Shown here piece after piece: positions 11,954 to 25,600 of a stretch of 64,000 nt of DNA (the stretch's first letter is position 1; each line of letters opens with the position of its first letter). The notes under the pieces were generated by a model. That model searched no databases. It had not been told where the DNA came from and saw only the letters and a program-made list of their open reading frames with translations. Where the stretch lies: the NCBI GenBank assembly GCA_003254925.1, contig QANZ01043003.1, positions 14,758 through 78,757 of the forward strand, given 5' to 3'. The translations under genes and the position numbers were made by a program. Source of the DNA: Chamaecrista fasciculata (taxonomy: Eukaryota; Streptophyta; Magnoliopsida; Fabales; Fabaceae).

Positions 11954-11961
11954 TATTTATA
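11954..11961 (-). promoter_or_regulatory. TATA box of the Lys/Glu-rich gene
   Basis: TATAAATA on the minus strand. A start some 30 bases downstream gives a leader exon of about 115 bases that ends at the donor at 11808 (CAG/GTACTT). Position and spacing fit; transcription itself is inferred. Confidence 0.5.
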
Positions 11962-12275
11962 AGTCTGATTCCTGTGAATGGGACATCTAAACATGAATAA
12001 CCTAACAGTAAATCTCACGCGGTTGCTGAATTCCCGCGTCGAGAGCGTGGAAGGAAGGACGTATTAATCTTCACCGCCATTGAAATCAGATACTGTTATT
12101 TCCTTTGTTCTAGTATTTTGAATATTAGTCTTTGACCCGTGCGTTCCACGGGAATTATTATCAGGATTCAAACCCTACCGTATACTCCAGATAGAATTCA
12201 AAACAGGCTAACTTTAAAAAAGTATATAAAAGCTAACCCCTACAGTCTACCTCATTAGGATAAAAATAGTGCAAA

Positions 12276-12355
12276 TCTGAAAACAATTAAGGTAAAAATT
12301 GCAAATTATAAAAAANTCTGAAAACAATTGAGGTAAAAATTGCAAATTATAAAAA
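12276..12355. repeat. Duplicated 40 bp on both sides of a single N (12316)
   Basis: The segment starting TCTGAAAACAATT is present directly before the N and again directly after it with one or two differences. This looks like two contig ends that overlap but were not merged. The length of this locus should not be trusted. Confidence 0.8.
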
Positions 12356-12606
12356 AAATGATTCACTCAGAGTATACTAAGGAAAAAAAATCATCACAGT
12401 CAATTATGTGAAATAACATAAATAAAAATAAAATGGAATGTTTGAAGGATGCAACATTACAGAGGTAACGGCATTTTTGCATTAACAAAACAAAAAAAGG
12501 GAGAACTACATGATTTTGAACTAAATGTTCTGGAAAATCTCCCTATAAACAACATTAACAGTTTTGGTGGATGGAGCTTCTTGAGAGTTGCTTCCGATAA
12601 GAATCT

Positions 12607-13180
12607 TTATGCCCTTTCTAAAACGAACCCTTGATAGAGCCAGTACAGTTGACCGTGGACGTGACAAGTATAATCCAACCTTGGACAATGATTGTCCTTG
12701 GCTCTTGTTATTGTCATAGCAAATGACAAAGTCAATGGGTACTGACGACGTTGAAACCTCAGAGGAAAATTGGAATTGGAAGGTGTTATTAGCATTCTAG
12801 GAAAATCTGTTGTCAAGATGTATTCCATTTTTTTCCACAGTACGACCATTGTTCCTTCGCCTATATTTGCAGTAACCGTCATCCTCCATGCTACTCCTGT
12901 CATAGAAACTCTTGGGGTAATGCTTGGAACATTTGTTATCGACCATGCAAGGAGAATTAGTGCGTTCAAGGCCGCAAGGACCATGCATCATGAATCAAGT
13001 TACAGCTTCGTGCAATACAGGGTCATCATCTTTATCAGGGATTTCAGCTGAAATCAATTTGTCAATATCATCAACATTAAGCCGAGATCCTGACTCTAGC
13101 CACAACAAAATGTGAGCGTGTGGTAACCCTCTCTTCTGGAACTCAACAGAATATTGTTGGAGATTGTGCCCTAGGGCCAA
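12607..13180 (-). pseudogene. Helitron Rep/helicase remnant
   Basis: The minus strand contains YSVEFQKRGLPHAHILLWL, the Rep-domain signature of plant Helitron helicases, then a segment beginning MMHGPCGLERTNSPCM, and finally RRQYPLTLSFAMTITRA with HGQLYW, which belong to the helicase C-terminus. Full RepHel proteins exceed 1,300 residues. Here the Rep middle and almost all helicase motifs are missing and the pieces lie in different frames, so the gene is dead. Confidence 0.85.
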
Positions 13181-13302
13181 TCATTTTATAAATATGTTTT
13201 GAACATATTAATTAATTTATGGAGATAAATTAATGATTATCATATTATTAGCGTGTTTACTATGATAACAATCCTTGATTAATTATATGATAAATGATCT
13301 AA
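13155..13302 (+). mobile_element. Fossil: start of an LTR retroelement, cut off at an assembly seam
   Basis: A 148-bp piece starts with TGTTGGAGATTGTGCCC, the form of a plant LTR start, in the middle of the Helitron coding remnant. It stops at a single N (13303), after which the Helitron sequence of about 13122 resumes as a second copy. It appears to be one end of an unassembled LTR element inserted into the Helitron. Family and age cannot be judged from this piece. Confidence 0.5.
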
Positions 13303-13671
13303 NAACCCTCTCTTCTGGAACTCAACAAAATATACCACTGCAAATATGTACATTGAATAGAATTAGAGAAAATGTTTAACTACTTACAAAAAACGATAAA
13401 CTCAAAACAAATAAGAATATAGTTTAACTCACAAGCAATTGCCTTGCCCAAGATGCATTCTTTTGTAAGATCCCTTATCATCTGGTCTAGCTTGATCTTA
13501 AAAATCCTTGCAAGTAGATCGGGCCTTTTTCAAATGAGCGGGCATACATATAGTTTAACTCAAAACAAAATTGAGCGGGCATACAATAACAAAACAGAGT
13601 TTTGGAGGGAGCTTGAATTGAAATTTGATTTGTGCAAATCCCTAATAAGGAAATATAATATAATAAATATT

Positions 13672-13775
13672 AGGGTAAATTACACTTTGGTACCCTGTGG
13701 TTTGACCCTATTTCACTTTGGTACCCTGTGGTTTGAAACTTGACACTTTGGTACCCTGTGGTTTCAAACTTATAC
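13672..13775. repeat. Triplicated phrase, remnant of a palindromic element arm
   Basis: CACTTTGGTACCCTGTGGTTT occurs three times at intervals of about 30 bases. It has the style of the palindromic elements in this window, but no matching second arm is seen nearby. Confidence 0.5.
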
Positions 13776-13978
13776 TTAATTGAATTTGTAACAATAAACA
13801 AATTTTATCATAATCTTGAAAAAGTTTTATTGAAATAGATAATAACTGAAACTGCGAAATTAACATAAAAGCAACATGCTGCTAGAAGGTTATTAACCGT
13901 AAGAAACCAACACAAAAGCCACGAAACTGGAATGAAAAAAAGAAAATGACCAACTGAACAAAAAGATTAAAACAGAAA

Positions 13979-14422
13979 TCAAATCTTCTCTTGCTTGATT
14001 TTCTTGATCAATTTGACAGATGCAGCATAATCGTCACCGACTTCAGAAGCAGACTTATAATCACTATCTGAGCTTCTTTTACCAGATGATTTAGAACTGT
14101 CATCCGGAGAAATTGTGAGATCAGGAAATGGTACAGTTTTTTTATAAGCATCCCTAAAACAACTCTTACTGATCTTCGGTGTCTGAATATCATCATCTTC
14201 CAAACATATAGCCTAATTACAAAAATAGCAAATTAGACAAAAAAAAATTGAAGAAAATTATCATTACTGGGTTACACATTGATATGAAAGAATGAGCTTC
14301 CTTAAATACGTAATGATGTATAATATCACCTTGTCTTTCAATTCTCGAACATCGGCTTGTGTGGATTCTGTTGCACCATTGTTGGGAATGAACTGGTTTA
14401 TTATTTCATCATCAGCAGACAT
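13979..14422 (-). pseudogene. Possible RPA-like remnant carried by the Helitron
   Basis: Two minus-strand pieces (MSADDEIINQFIPNNGATES at 14422, MEDDDIQTPKISKS at 14203 ending KLIKKIKQEKI) look like the tail of an RPA70-type single-strand binding protein, a common passenger of plant Helitrons. The two segments are separated by about 100 bases that could be an intron. No OB-fold core remains visible, so the name rests mostly on context. Confidence 0.35.
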
Positions 14423-14699
14423 CTTGCTAATAAAAAAAGTGATGCAACCTGGAAGAATCTTCGAGACATAACGTTCTACTCGACAAAAAAACACTCAAAT
14501 GGAATACGTGATTATGTTTGGTTGTGGGTGTGTAAACAAAAAAAAAGTGATGCCGTTATATAGAAATCCTAACATTAAGATGTTTGAAAAACAGATCACG
14601 TTACATCTTCAATCACCTATAAATCAGGTATGGTTTGTCACCTATAATTTAATTCAATTCCTAAAATAGACCGCATGATATCAATTAGGTCTTTAATTG

Positions 14700-15131
14700 T
14701 TCTAAATTAATGCAGAAATGAAGCAATCAGACAAAATCAATATGATATTCTCCCTACGTGGTTAAATGCCAAATTAATTAGAATGACAAATTAATTAGCA
14801 TAATTTAAACTATAGTCAAATTAAATTCTAAATTTCAGGCAATATTCATTTATTTTACAAAAAATATGGATAAAAAACAGTTTTTAAATTTCTTACTTCA
14901 ACAAAAAAAGAAGACATAAAACAATATATACGTTATTTTCCTATTATTAGAAGAATATCCAATTTAGGAGGATTGAGGAAAAGGGATTATTGGAATATTT
15001 TGTGTGGAGATCATCATAGTACGGAGCATGCCATTAAATTACATTCTAAATTAATGCAGAAATGAAGCAATCAGACAAAATCAATATGATATTCTCCCTA
15101 CGTGGTTAAATGCCAAATTAATTAGAATGAA
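14700..15131. repeat. 85-bp direct repeat within the Helitron
   Basis: The segment from TCTAAATTAATGCAGAAATG to CCAAATTAATTAGAATG is found at about 14702-14787 and again, apparently identical, at about 15048-15131. This is consistent with an internal duplication near the Helitron 5' end. Confidence 0.85.
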
Positions 15132-15309
15132 AATAATTTAGAATCTTTATGCCCTTATATTAGATTAGATGAAAATACACAGGTGGCATGTTTCAATTGG
15201 ACAACAGGCAATAAATACATTTAAATACACAGGCCACGTGTATGGTTTTAAGTAGTCAATCTATATGGGGTCTCCTTTTATGTCTTTATATTAGATTAGA
15301 TTATATTAG

Positions 15310-16358
15310 ATTAGATATCACTGAAATTGAGAGGAAAGGAAACAAATCATGTTTTCTCATTGCCGATGGTAAGTGTCTGCTTATTCATAATTTTATTTAA
15401 TGTGGCTCTTGAATTTTTTAAATATTTAATTTGAATTAAATAAATGCACATATTTAGACCTTTTATTACGTTGAGATTGCAGGACGGTCGAAATTTTATT
15501 TTAAAGTTGACTGATTAAAGAATTATTTTCTTTCATTAGGGTGTTAATAATGCAGAAAATTTACTTGATCAAAATCCACTAAAAAAGGTTACTATATAGT
15601 CAATCTGACTATTTGACTATTCACTATTCAGTCACCAAAAATTTTAGTTTGTAAAATGACGATACTTAATCACCAAGGAATCAGTTTTTTCAATCAAATA
15701 TCAGTCACCGTCTATCTTTGGTTAAAAACTTACCATGTATTCAACGCTAAGATATACGTTAAATTTCCAGTCACTATCAATAGATTCATTTGATTTAAGA
15801 ATTTTATAATTTTTTTTTCAATTAAAAAAGAATCGGATTACCAATAAAATAAAGTAACAAGTCAACTAATAAAAGAAAAAACAAAGAAATATAATAGATT
15901 TACCAACTTCGACGCCTACGGTGAGGGAAAAGAAAATCTTATTTCATTTTTTTTTAAAGACATTAATCAAAATTTTACACATTTTTCTTAAAAATTGGGA
16001 AAATAAATGCTACGAAAAAATTGGAAAATAATAATAATGGTGATTTGTGTTTTTTCAATAATTTTCGAATTAAAGAAGAAGAAGCGTGGTTTCACGTTCT
16101 GTGACCAATCCGCGTTGTCTATTATCTGTCTTGGCGGTGGTTCAACTTGGAGACAAAGTATGATTACACAAAGATACAAATAAAGAAAGAAAGCAAAACC
16201 ACGTTTCTTCTTACACTTTACTCTCTCTTTTGGGAAATTCTTCAAGCCCTGGTTTCTTGCTAACCGGGCCCTTTACCAGCTGTGATTATTACTTTCTATC
16301 GTTTCGTTTTTCTCAGGAAACAAGGTTCAATCTCTGAAATTCTCATCTTTCTCCCACA
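15310..16358. other. Upstream region of the syntaxin gene
   Basis: AT-rich, with no gene seen. The pyrimidine-rich stretch from about 16200 to 16358 probably contains the 5' leader of the SYP132 transcript. Confidence 0.5.
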
Positions 16359-19300
16359 ATGAACGACCTTCTAACGGTAAAGCATTGTTCTCTAAGTTAT
16401 GTTTCTAGCTAGTTTCGTTTTTCCCTGCCCATTGTCGATTCATTTTCTTGTTATTGTTTTGTTCTGATCTAGTACTGGCTTTCATGGGATGATTGATTTC
16501 TTTTTGGTTGCGTGTTGGGTTATCTGAATGTGAGTTTTATTTAGCTTTCTGCTTTAGCCGTTTCGTTCGCTTGCTGAGAAAATGTAGGACAATGAAAAGG
16601 TTTGGAGATTGTGGATAAACATTTTGAGCATTATTGTGTGTCTCCAGCTGAAATTTTCTGCTGTTGGATAACTTTGGCGGCCTTTCAATGTTTTACAGAC
16701 GTCGATCTACCAATTCAGAGTTTTTTTTTTTTTTTTTTTCTTCTTCGCCTCTCGTTTTAATCTAATTTTCGCAGTTGAAATGTTATACTTGGACTTAAGT
16801 ACGATCTTGCCAAACTGATTTGGTGTATGACTGTTTAGTTCCATAGTTCGTCCGACATCAAAGATTTACCTTGATAATGACTACTAATCTGGGTTTTAGA
16901 ATTCCTTCAGTGGGATAGATCTGCTTGGCAAATTTGTGTCCTCTTCAAGTTTGACTAGTTTATAAATATGGCCACGTTGAACAAAAGGAAAGACTCTAAA
17001 AAGAGGAAAAATCCGGTTTTGAGATTACATACCTTTTGGAGAGATTCATTGACTTGAAGTGAGGTTTTTGGGCATTAATGAGGCTGTGGGTGTGTTTCAA
17101 ATCTTGTTGCAGATATATTCGAGTTTCATGTAGGCATGATGTTTTAGAAGCTTCATGGGATAATGGGAAGGTTGGGGAAACTGCCACTGGAATCTATATG
17201 TCCAGTATCTTAATAAATGCAGTCAGTTTCATAACTCATTCGTACTCTGGATTATGGAAGAGCAAAAGCTGATCACATATGTACCTAGGAAGATACATAC
17301 TACAATGTTCGTTCTCTGGATTAGAGTTAGCTACCTGCATTGGCACCTAAGATGTCTTGAAGTGAAATAACATTGAGGTTCCTGAAATAAAAAGGTCCTT
17401 TGTGCTTTAAATTTTATATGTAAGCAATAGAACTGCATGCTTAAGGGGTATAGATTATTGAAGTATTTTCTCATTTTATGGGTGATTAGAAATATACCAG
17501 CAATGGGTTTTGTAAGTTTACTTAGGGGTGCAGGTAGCAGCAACAATAATAATGGGAACCTACATATTCAGGGTTGTCCTTTTTCCAGTACTTGGGATTA
17601 CATGTGATCCATTTATACTCAATCACCAATTTTATTTGATCTTTTTTGTAGGACTCATTTGAGATCCCACGTGGGCAAGGTCATGGTCATGGAGGTGGAG
17701 ATGTTGAGCTAGGGGAATATGGAATGAATTCAGGAGACATGGGCTTGGATAACTTCTTCAAAAAGGTATTTGTTATTTATAATTATTCATCTTAAAAGGG
17801 CACAATTTATTTAATCATCTTATCTTTCTTTCATTTTTCTTTTTTATTAAATCATCTCGTAAAGTTTATGAATGACGTCAAAACTCATGTTTAATATTTT
17901 ATTTTCAAAAGAACAGACATAATGAAGTCATTTTTAATTATTTTGCATGTCTCAAATAGAATGTACCTATGGTTTGTTTTCTAGGTTCAAGAGCTTGATA
18001 AACAGTATGCAAAGCTGGATAACCTTCTGAGAAAGCTCCAGGTATAGGTGTTCTACTTTCTCTCACTTGATTGCTGATTGCTCACTTCTAGGATTCCTCC
18101 TTATGAAGAATTTCTGAACTTTTGTACTGTTATACATTTAGAGAATCTGATAATGAATCAATTAAATTGATTTTTATGGACTCTTAGATCTCTAATATGT
18201 TTGTAATGAATAATCGTAGAGAAATATGATACATGAAGAAGTGGGCACTAAAGGCATGGCATTCTTCTGTTAAGGATGATAGATTGATAGGTGCCCTCTT
18301 GGTGAACAGTGTAATTTGTGTATGGTCAATCCATTAGCCGAAGACATATCTTTACAGAACCTTCTAGGCATAGGCGGTAGTTACTAGTGCTTCAGATCCC
18401 TGATTTACCCAAGCTTAACTGATTGAAAGTTCGATTCTTCTCTTAAACACTTGTTGGCAGCCTGAATTCATATATCTCCAGAGCTTTCTAATAATTAAAG
18501 TTATTGAAACATTTAATGATCCTTGTGGAAGGAATTTTTTTATTTTTTATTTTAATTTTTTCGCAATTTGTGTGAGGGAGGAAAAGAGGATGTGAGGTGC
18601 AAGGTTGGGATTAGGCAAAACCTCTTTTTCTTTTTCTAGTTTTAGAAAGATAAGAAAACAACAATATAACATGTTGTTCGAAGGTAATTTCATTACTGAT
18701 TATCTATTGCAGTTCATGGTCTAAATCCTGAACTAAAAATTACCAGAGAAAAGTCTTTAATAATCTTTTTACTAACCATGTACGCAGGATGCCCATGAGG
18801 AGTCTAAAGCTGTAACCAAGGCTCCTAACATGAAGGGTCAGTAAAAAATTGTCTTGTTTTGCTTTATTTAATTTTTGTACCTTCTCACTACATTTATCCT
18901 TTTGCATTTGTGCTTGCCTGTTGACTCCCTCTTTTCCACACTTCCATGAACGTGTTGTATTTTACTCAGGTAGATTGACTGCATGTAGTTTTGTATTATC
19001 CAACACTCAATTCATTTCTCCATTTTGTTAATAACATCTTGTTCAGTGATCTATTCTTGTAAACAATCTTGAATATTATAAGAGTAACTGTTATGCTTGC
19101 CTCCTTTATTTCCCATGGTGTCTGCAATTCAGAACCTTTATGCTTCAAAATAAAAATAATCATATATTTCATATATGTGTGCGTGTGTGTTATGCATGCT
19201 TCTATATACGTTTACAAATGTGACATTACTACTCCTTTGTCACTCAAAGCTTTGTAGAAATTATAATATTCTATGATAGTTATTAAGTAAATTAAGTACA

Positions 19301-22046
19301 TGAAAGGGAATAATTTACCTGTAAGTATTATTTATAATTGTTAATTTGTCGTTTAGATGTGAAAAATGAATTGCAGAGGTAGGAATGGTTTTTTATGTTA
19401 AACTTAAGTTCACTGTAAAGAGATACATATTGAGATTGGTGATCTCTGGTTACAAAAGAAAATCATGAGCATTGGACTCATTAATTGTTTGTGTTCACAC
19501 AGTAACTCTGCTTGATCCTATCTTCTTCTGCAGCTATTAAGAAGAGAATGGAGAAAGACATTGATGAGGTTAAGAAGATCGGCCATTTTATCAAAACAAA
19601 AATTGAAGAACTGGACAGAGAGGTGAGAAGTGAGATTATACTGCTTATCTTTTCATGTTATCTTCAATACTCAGATTCTAGGTATGAACCCCTTCAGTCT
19701 TTTGCCTCCTTTCTTACTCCATTATGTCTTGTAGAATTTGGCAAATAGGCAGAAGCCTGGGTGTGGAAAAGGAACAGGTGTTGACCGTTCTAGAACAGCA
19801 ACAACCACGTAAGTAAGATCCGTTTTTTTTTTCCTTTTTTATTTGTGAAGTGGTTTAGACTGACTTAGTTGATTTGGTTTTTACATTGTAGCCACAGTAG
19901 ACTATAGTATATAGTTTTCAACAATTTTCTGACTCTTCATGATTCTTCAACTACTCTTGCACAAGATCCTTCATTGCACAAGTATTGCCTTCTAGAGACT
20001 GAAAGGTTTTACTTAAAATTATCATCACAGGAGTAGTGGAAATCAATAATGCATTTTAAGGCAGTCAATTTTCCCGCTCTTTTGTGTTTAAAACCTAGAG
20101 TTTGGCATCTTGCATGTTTGATTGACGATATGAATTTATATATCTTAATCTAGTTATAGGTATTAAGGAACTACAGATCCTAGTGAGACCTTTCATCTCA
20201 AATTTTCAGTCAAAGTTGGTATAGCATGATTAGTGAGACTTTTCTGGAGCTTCCAATATATACATAAAATAAAAGCATAATTTATGTTATTACTTACTGA
20301 ATACCGACTATAGATCCTACCAGTGACTGTCTGACAGTTATTCCATGGTTTTTTAAACTATTTGAATGGCATGTATGAACACAAATCTATGCCACAAATG
20401 CCAATTTAACAGTGTTATAGGGTTAAACCCTGAAGATCCCCCTCACACAAGTATTAAAATGTTGAGTATCTGAACGTTTTCATTGCATAATGGTCTTTGG
20501 ATGAATTTCATCTGCACCTGATCTCTTGGATTGCATTGTTTTGCAGTGCCTTAAAAAAGAAACTGAAAGATAAGATGGCTGAATTTCAGGTTAGTTGATC
20601 CTTTTCTTTTTGTGAGATTTTTTTTTAAAAATTATCTGTCCAATTTTTAATCTCTTTCAAATCTCTTTGCAGGTCCTGCGGGAAGCTATCCATCAAGAAT
20701 ATCGAGAAGTTGTTGAGAGACGTGTCTTTACAGGTTTGAACTTTCTGCTTGTTGCTGGTTGATTTCAACTATCTGCACTTTGATTCTTGAGGTTTCCCTT
20801 GATAGAGTTAATTAATTTTTCTCAATTCCCTTGTTTCCATCACGAAGTAACGGGCACAAGACCTGATGAGGAGGTATTATTTATATTCAAGTTTTCACTT
20901 TACTTGAGGAAAATGAAATATCTTTAAGAAGTTATTCATATAACAATTTAACAATGTGCAGACAATTGATAGATTAATGGAAACAGGAGATAGTGAGCAA
21001 ATTTTCCAGAAGGCTATTCAGGAACAAGGACGAGGCCAGGTTTGTTCCTCTCATATGCGTTTTACCTACACTCCTTCCTTAATTCCCACTTAATTTTATC
21101 AACTTGAATATCATCCATTCATCTAAATATTTCATTATCTGCGCATTTCTTCAATTGTAATTATTATCTGGGTGCTGGGTGAGGAATGCTTTTGATATTC
21201 CTTGGGAAACAATAGCAATGAGTATTTACACTTCAGTAATCTTTTGTAGATAATTGATACCCTGTCTGAAATTCAAGAGCGGCATGAAGCTGTCAGAGAT
21301 GTTGAGAGGAAACTCCTTGAATTACAACAGGTATTTAATCAGCCTGTTTGATTGATACTAACTACACAATATTATACCTTAGGACGATGGTCTTATTACC
21401 AGTTCAAATGAGCATAAAGACTAGCTTATGTACTTTCTTTCTTGTTTTTTCCTTCCTTACAATCCGTTTTGATAATTAGAGGTTTTCTATAGACCTATTT
21501 GTGCATAGAGCCAGCCATAAAGTAGATCACTGGCAACATAACTTTTTCTAAGCAACAAAATCAGCAATTTGAAGATAGAGTTTACTCTTTTTTTTTTTTT
21601 TTTTTGGTTTCTCAAGGAGTGTACTTAAAATCACTGGTATGTGGACAAAAATAACTTCCATCTCTTTGCAGATATTCATGGATATGGCAGTGCTAGTTGA
21701 TGCCCAGGGGGACCTGCTTGACAACATAGAATCACAGGTATATAAATCTAATTCAGTCATTAAATAAAAATCTCATTTAACTGAGAATTGTGATAATGGC
21801 ATAATGCGCCCATGCGATGAAACTGTTCAGTTAGGATATTCTCTAATCGGTATCAGTTTTTGCATTATCATTTAGGTGTCAACTGCAGTAGATCACGTGC
21901 AGCAAGGCAATACTGCCCTTCAAAGGGCCAAAAGCCTACAGAAGAATTCTAGAAAATGGATGTGCATTGCAATCATTATACTTCTCATCGTTGTGATCAT
22001 CATAGTCGTTGCTGTCATCAAACCATGGGTCAAAAAGGGTGCTTAG
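16359..22046 (+). CDS. SYP132: Syntaxin of plants 132 (Qa-SNARE), 13 exons
   Basis: Plasma-membrane Qa-SNARE for secretion, including cell-plate and defence traffic in studied plants. Exons: 16359-16376, 17652-17765, 17985-18041, 18788-18836, 19534-19622, 19735-19808, 20547-20589, 20673-20733, 20848-20873, 20962-21039, 21250-21330, 21672-21737, 21876-22046. They join to 308 residues, close to Arabidopsis SYP132 (304). The N-terminal three-helix region contains the hallmark [12 protein letters not shown] and VDRSRTATT. The SNARE helix spans about residues 206-268 with zero-layer Gln242 (VDAQGD). The C-terminal anchor is residues 280-302, starting [10 protein letters not shown]. The first coding exon has only 18 bases (MNDLLT) before a 1.3-kb intron. 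Nothing looks broken. Confidence 0.97.
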
Positions 22047-22657
22047 TTACTCATTGTTGATGTACATAGTTTTATTTGATGCCTCATGCCTTTGAGGGCA
22101 CAAGCACATTCTTTGATTGATAATTTTTATTTTTGTTTGTTTCGAACTGCCTTTGTTCTTTTTCATTTCATGAGTATTGGTCAAGCGTGTAACAAAATTG
22201 ATTTATTTGTATGATATCTTTTACGTAAAACGAAAAAAATCTCGTTATTCCTTTAACTTGCCCAATAAAAAAGGGTGGTGTTTGTACTCTCTGGTGGACT
22301 ATATATGTGTTAGTTTGTCTGGGTCAAATTGTTGTCGTATTGTGAGTTAAATAAAGTTGTATTCTTGGTTTCTTGCAAACAATTTTAATTTTTGACTTAA
22401 CAGTAAACACTTGATTAAATAACTAATATCAAGAGTCAAAATTATGGGATTGATGTAATTGTAAAGAGGAAGATTGTTAGTCTAGGGACGGCAACTGTCT
22501 TATAATGAGGCAACTGTGGAATTAAGTTAAACTATAATATTTGAAAGTTTGAATGTACAAAGCAACCCAATCAGATTCATATTTTATTGATTTTGTGAAC
22601 CGATTTGACAGTGAATTGTAAATTCTCGCGTTTGTTAAAATGTACAGGTATACAGAA
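22047..22657. other. Convergent intergenic region
   Basis: 3' flanks of SYP132 (+) and the GT47 gene (-). No other feature is seen. Confidence 0.5.
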
Positions 22658-25600
22658 CTACAATAGTGGAAACCTTATGGAACTTCGACGAAGCCATAAT
22701 TCATACATAACCATATAAAATGCGTCAAAATCGACCGGATTTGAATGCCATTTAAAGTGCTTCCTCACTTTCAACACATTACTATGTAACTTGAAATACT
22801 GTTGTGAACTGATTCCATTTAGCACATTCTTCAATAAGGGTATATCCATGGAATTCACCACCACTGAAAAACTCTTCCAGTTTAACACATCGGCAAAAGG
22901 AAGGTCATAGTAATCGGCGACGACCACCGGAACACAACCATAATATAGTGAATCTCCAATACGAGCTGTGTTCACTTCGTAGCCTTTAGCATGAAGACAG
23001 TACTTGCTTCCTAGTAATTCATCAGCATATGGCGTTTTGAGTCGTCCTGCGTGAGCAAAGATTTCTGTGTCGTTTTTCCATGTTTTAACTAGTTGTATAC
23101 GTTCTCTCGAGTTCATTCCTCCGGCAAAGAAGGCAAGCCTTTTCCTGAAAAATAAGCTGCTTGAAACTCAACATACCATGGTATTTGTTACAAGTCAATT
23201 ATGAATTTACACATATTGGTCAAAATTTCATTTTGGTTGTTGAACTAAAGGCTAAATTTTATTTGGTTCCTAAATTATTTTTAGTTCCATTTTGGTAAAC
23301 ATTCTTATTTGTTGCACACTTACACCGTTAAACGTGATTAGGTCCGATTTCTAGTATTATCTCTGACTTGGTAGCTAAGACGAATGTTCTCTCTTATATA
23401 TGTTCTAATAAATGAATCAACAATAAGAGAAAGAAAAATTTCATTTTTAATGACAAACTAAAAGTAAATTAGTGATTAATTTTTCTTTTTAAGAAAAAGG
23501 ATTTTTCTTTCTCTCTTTCTCCCATCTCACTTAGAACACATATGATAGGGCAATTATCTAAGTTAGGTGTTTAGCTCAAAAATAATGACGGAAACCAAAT
23601 AGAATCACAATTGAGATTAACAGCCGAACAAGTAGAAAATTTTATGGACTAAAACAGAACAAACAATAATTTAGAGATCAAAACAAAATGAAGTTTTGAC
23701 CTATACATGTTAATCACTCTTCAAAAGTTTTAGTTCATTATGCCTATTTTTTAGAGACTAATGTATAGGACAAAAGATTAAAATCATAAAATGTAATAAC
23801 CTTTANGGGGCTCACCAAGGCCAGGGCAGGCCTCCAGGCTCTATGAGCGCTTAAAGAGGTACTTACAAATCGCCTACCAACAAGGTCCTCACATCGGCAG
23901 TGGGAATCGAACTCACGACCTTGTGGGTTATTTTGACCTATACATGTTAATCACTCTTCAAAAGTTTTAGTTCATTATGCCTATTTTTTAGAGACTAATG
24001 TATAGGACAAAAGATTAAAATCATAAAATGTAATAACCTTTAAGAATTAAATAGTGGGAAGCCTTAATTACTTACCTATCTGATGACATAAGGTTAGTGG
24101 GGTTTCCTTTTCTGGGCCAAATCTGAGGTAGACAAGCATCCTTATGAGGAATATAGCCTGGTAAGAAATAACTAGATGAACACACGACTTGGATGGCATT
24201 GAACTTCACATGACTTGCTTTTCCCATAGCCGATCTTCCCACAGAATGACATGCCACATAAAAGTGATCAGCACCACCAGATCGATTCCAATAAGGATAC
24301 TTCACACTGATTTCGTCAATGTAGTGTTTGATAAAGTCTTGGATTCCTCCCACTCCAATTCTACGATCATGCCTCAAGCCTGCAATGGAAAATGGCATGA
24401 AGAACAAATCTGCTTTGCTTGGATCCTCTGTTATGAATTCACTTCTCATAAGGGCCTTCTTGAAGTAACTCTCACTCGCGTAATTGCCTGCTGGCTCTTC
24501 TTTCACGGCCAAAAGCACGTTCGCGAAGGGATCGTTCTTACTGTGAGGATATACGTATATCTTTAACTTAGTTTTCATTGCGTTATAGTCTTCCAGAAAG
24601 ATGTCTCTGTCATGGAACACGTCCTCGTTATTCTCTGTTTCTGCTGAGCCTTGAAAACAAAAAAAAAAAAAACAAGAAGATTGATCATAATGCAAACTAT
24701 GGACTATATTACGAAACAGAGAAGTTGGAAATGGTAGCCAATAGTTCCGTTGTAATACTATCCCCAGGATAAAAAAAGAAAAGCAAGCAAAAGTTGACAC
24801 GACACCCCGAAAGGCCGAAAATAATACTTTGATAATGTACAAATAACAGAATTGTATCAATTATAACTTGTATTTGTAATTTTGTGATACTTTTTAGATG
24901 TACATTATATCAATTCGTATGGTGTCTGAGTCAATCGTGAGTAGGAGCATATCTACAAACAAAAAAAGCTTGGCAAAAGAATATAAATTAACTTTAACTC
25001 TGCTGTAAGTCTATATATCACAGTAACAGTAATGCAGAAGTCCAATCCCATTTGAGTTCTAATTGTAGCATAGAACACAGCTCAGCTGACTCTTAACCTT
25101 ACTATAATAAAAGATTAGAAAAGAAAAAGGAAAAGGAAAAGCATCTTTAATTAATTTCTCCTGCAAGAAACATCTTATTCTAAATTGGAAGCTGGATGAA
25201 CATACATACATATATAAATACATACTAGGGCAAAGTCCTATTTTGGTCCTTCTGTTATGCTCATTGTTCCAAATAGGTCCCTCAGTTTTTTTTTGTTCCA
25301 TATTGGTCCCTCAGTTATCCAAAACTTGTCAAAGTTGGTCCCTCTAACGTTTTACATCCATTTTTCCGTTAAAAAAATAGGAAAAATAAGCTTTCATCCC
25401 CCAAAAGTTTTATTTTCTTATATTAAAGTCCTTTTCTTTTTATAATAGGATCAAACCGTAAGAAAAGAAAATAAATTAAAATTTTAAGTGAATTTGCCCA
25501 AAAACAAAAAATTTTCTCTCCCTCTCGAACACCACTCTCTCTCTCCCCCNNNNNNNNNNNNNNNNNNNNNNNNNNNNNNNNNNNNNNNNNNNNNNNNNNN

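Larger units (their letters stand above)
12125..15309 (-). mobile_element. Decayed Helitron
   Basis: Read on the minus strand the 3' end is textbook: a hairpin CCCGTG-N5-CACGGG (12136-12152) followed by TCAAAGACTAA and then a T, i.e. CTRR plus the A/T insertion site. The right side shows two stacked 5' ends, TCTAATCTAATATAAAGAC (about 15309) and TCTAATCTAATATAAGGGC (about 15169), so either the element gained an end or one Helitron landed on another. Inside are RepHel coding remnants (12607-13180), a possible RPA-like remnant and a piece of LTR. Coding parts are heavily decayed and the element cannot be autonomous. Confidence 0.75.

Noticed and set aside
15988-16245. Minus-strand frame in the syntaxin promoter region
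   Set aside because: Hydrophobic low-complexity translation of AT-rich DNA, no domain, directly upstream of a gene on the other strand.
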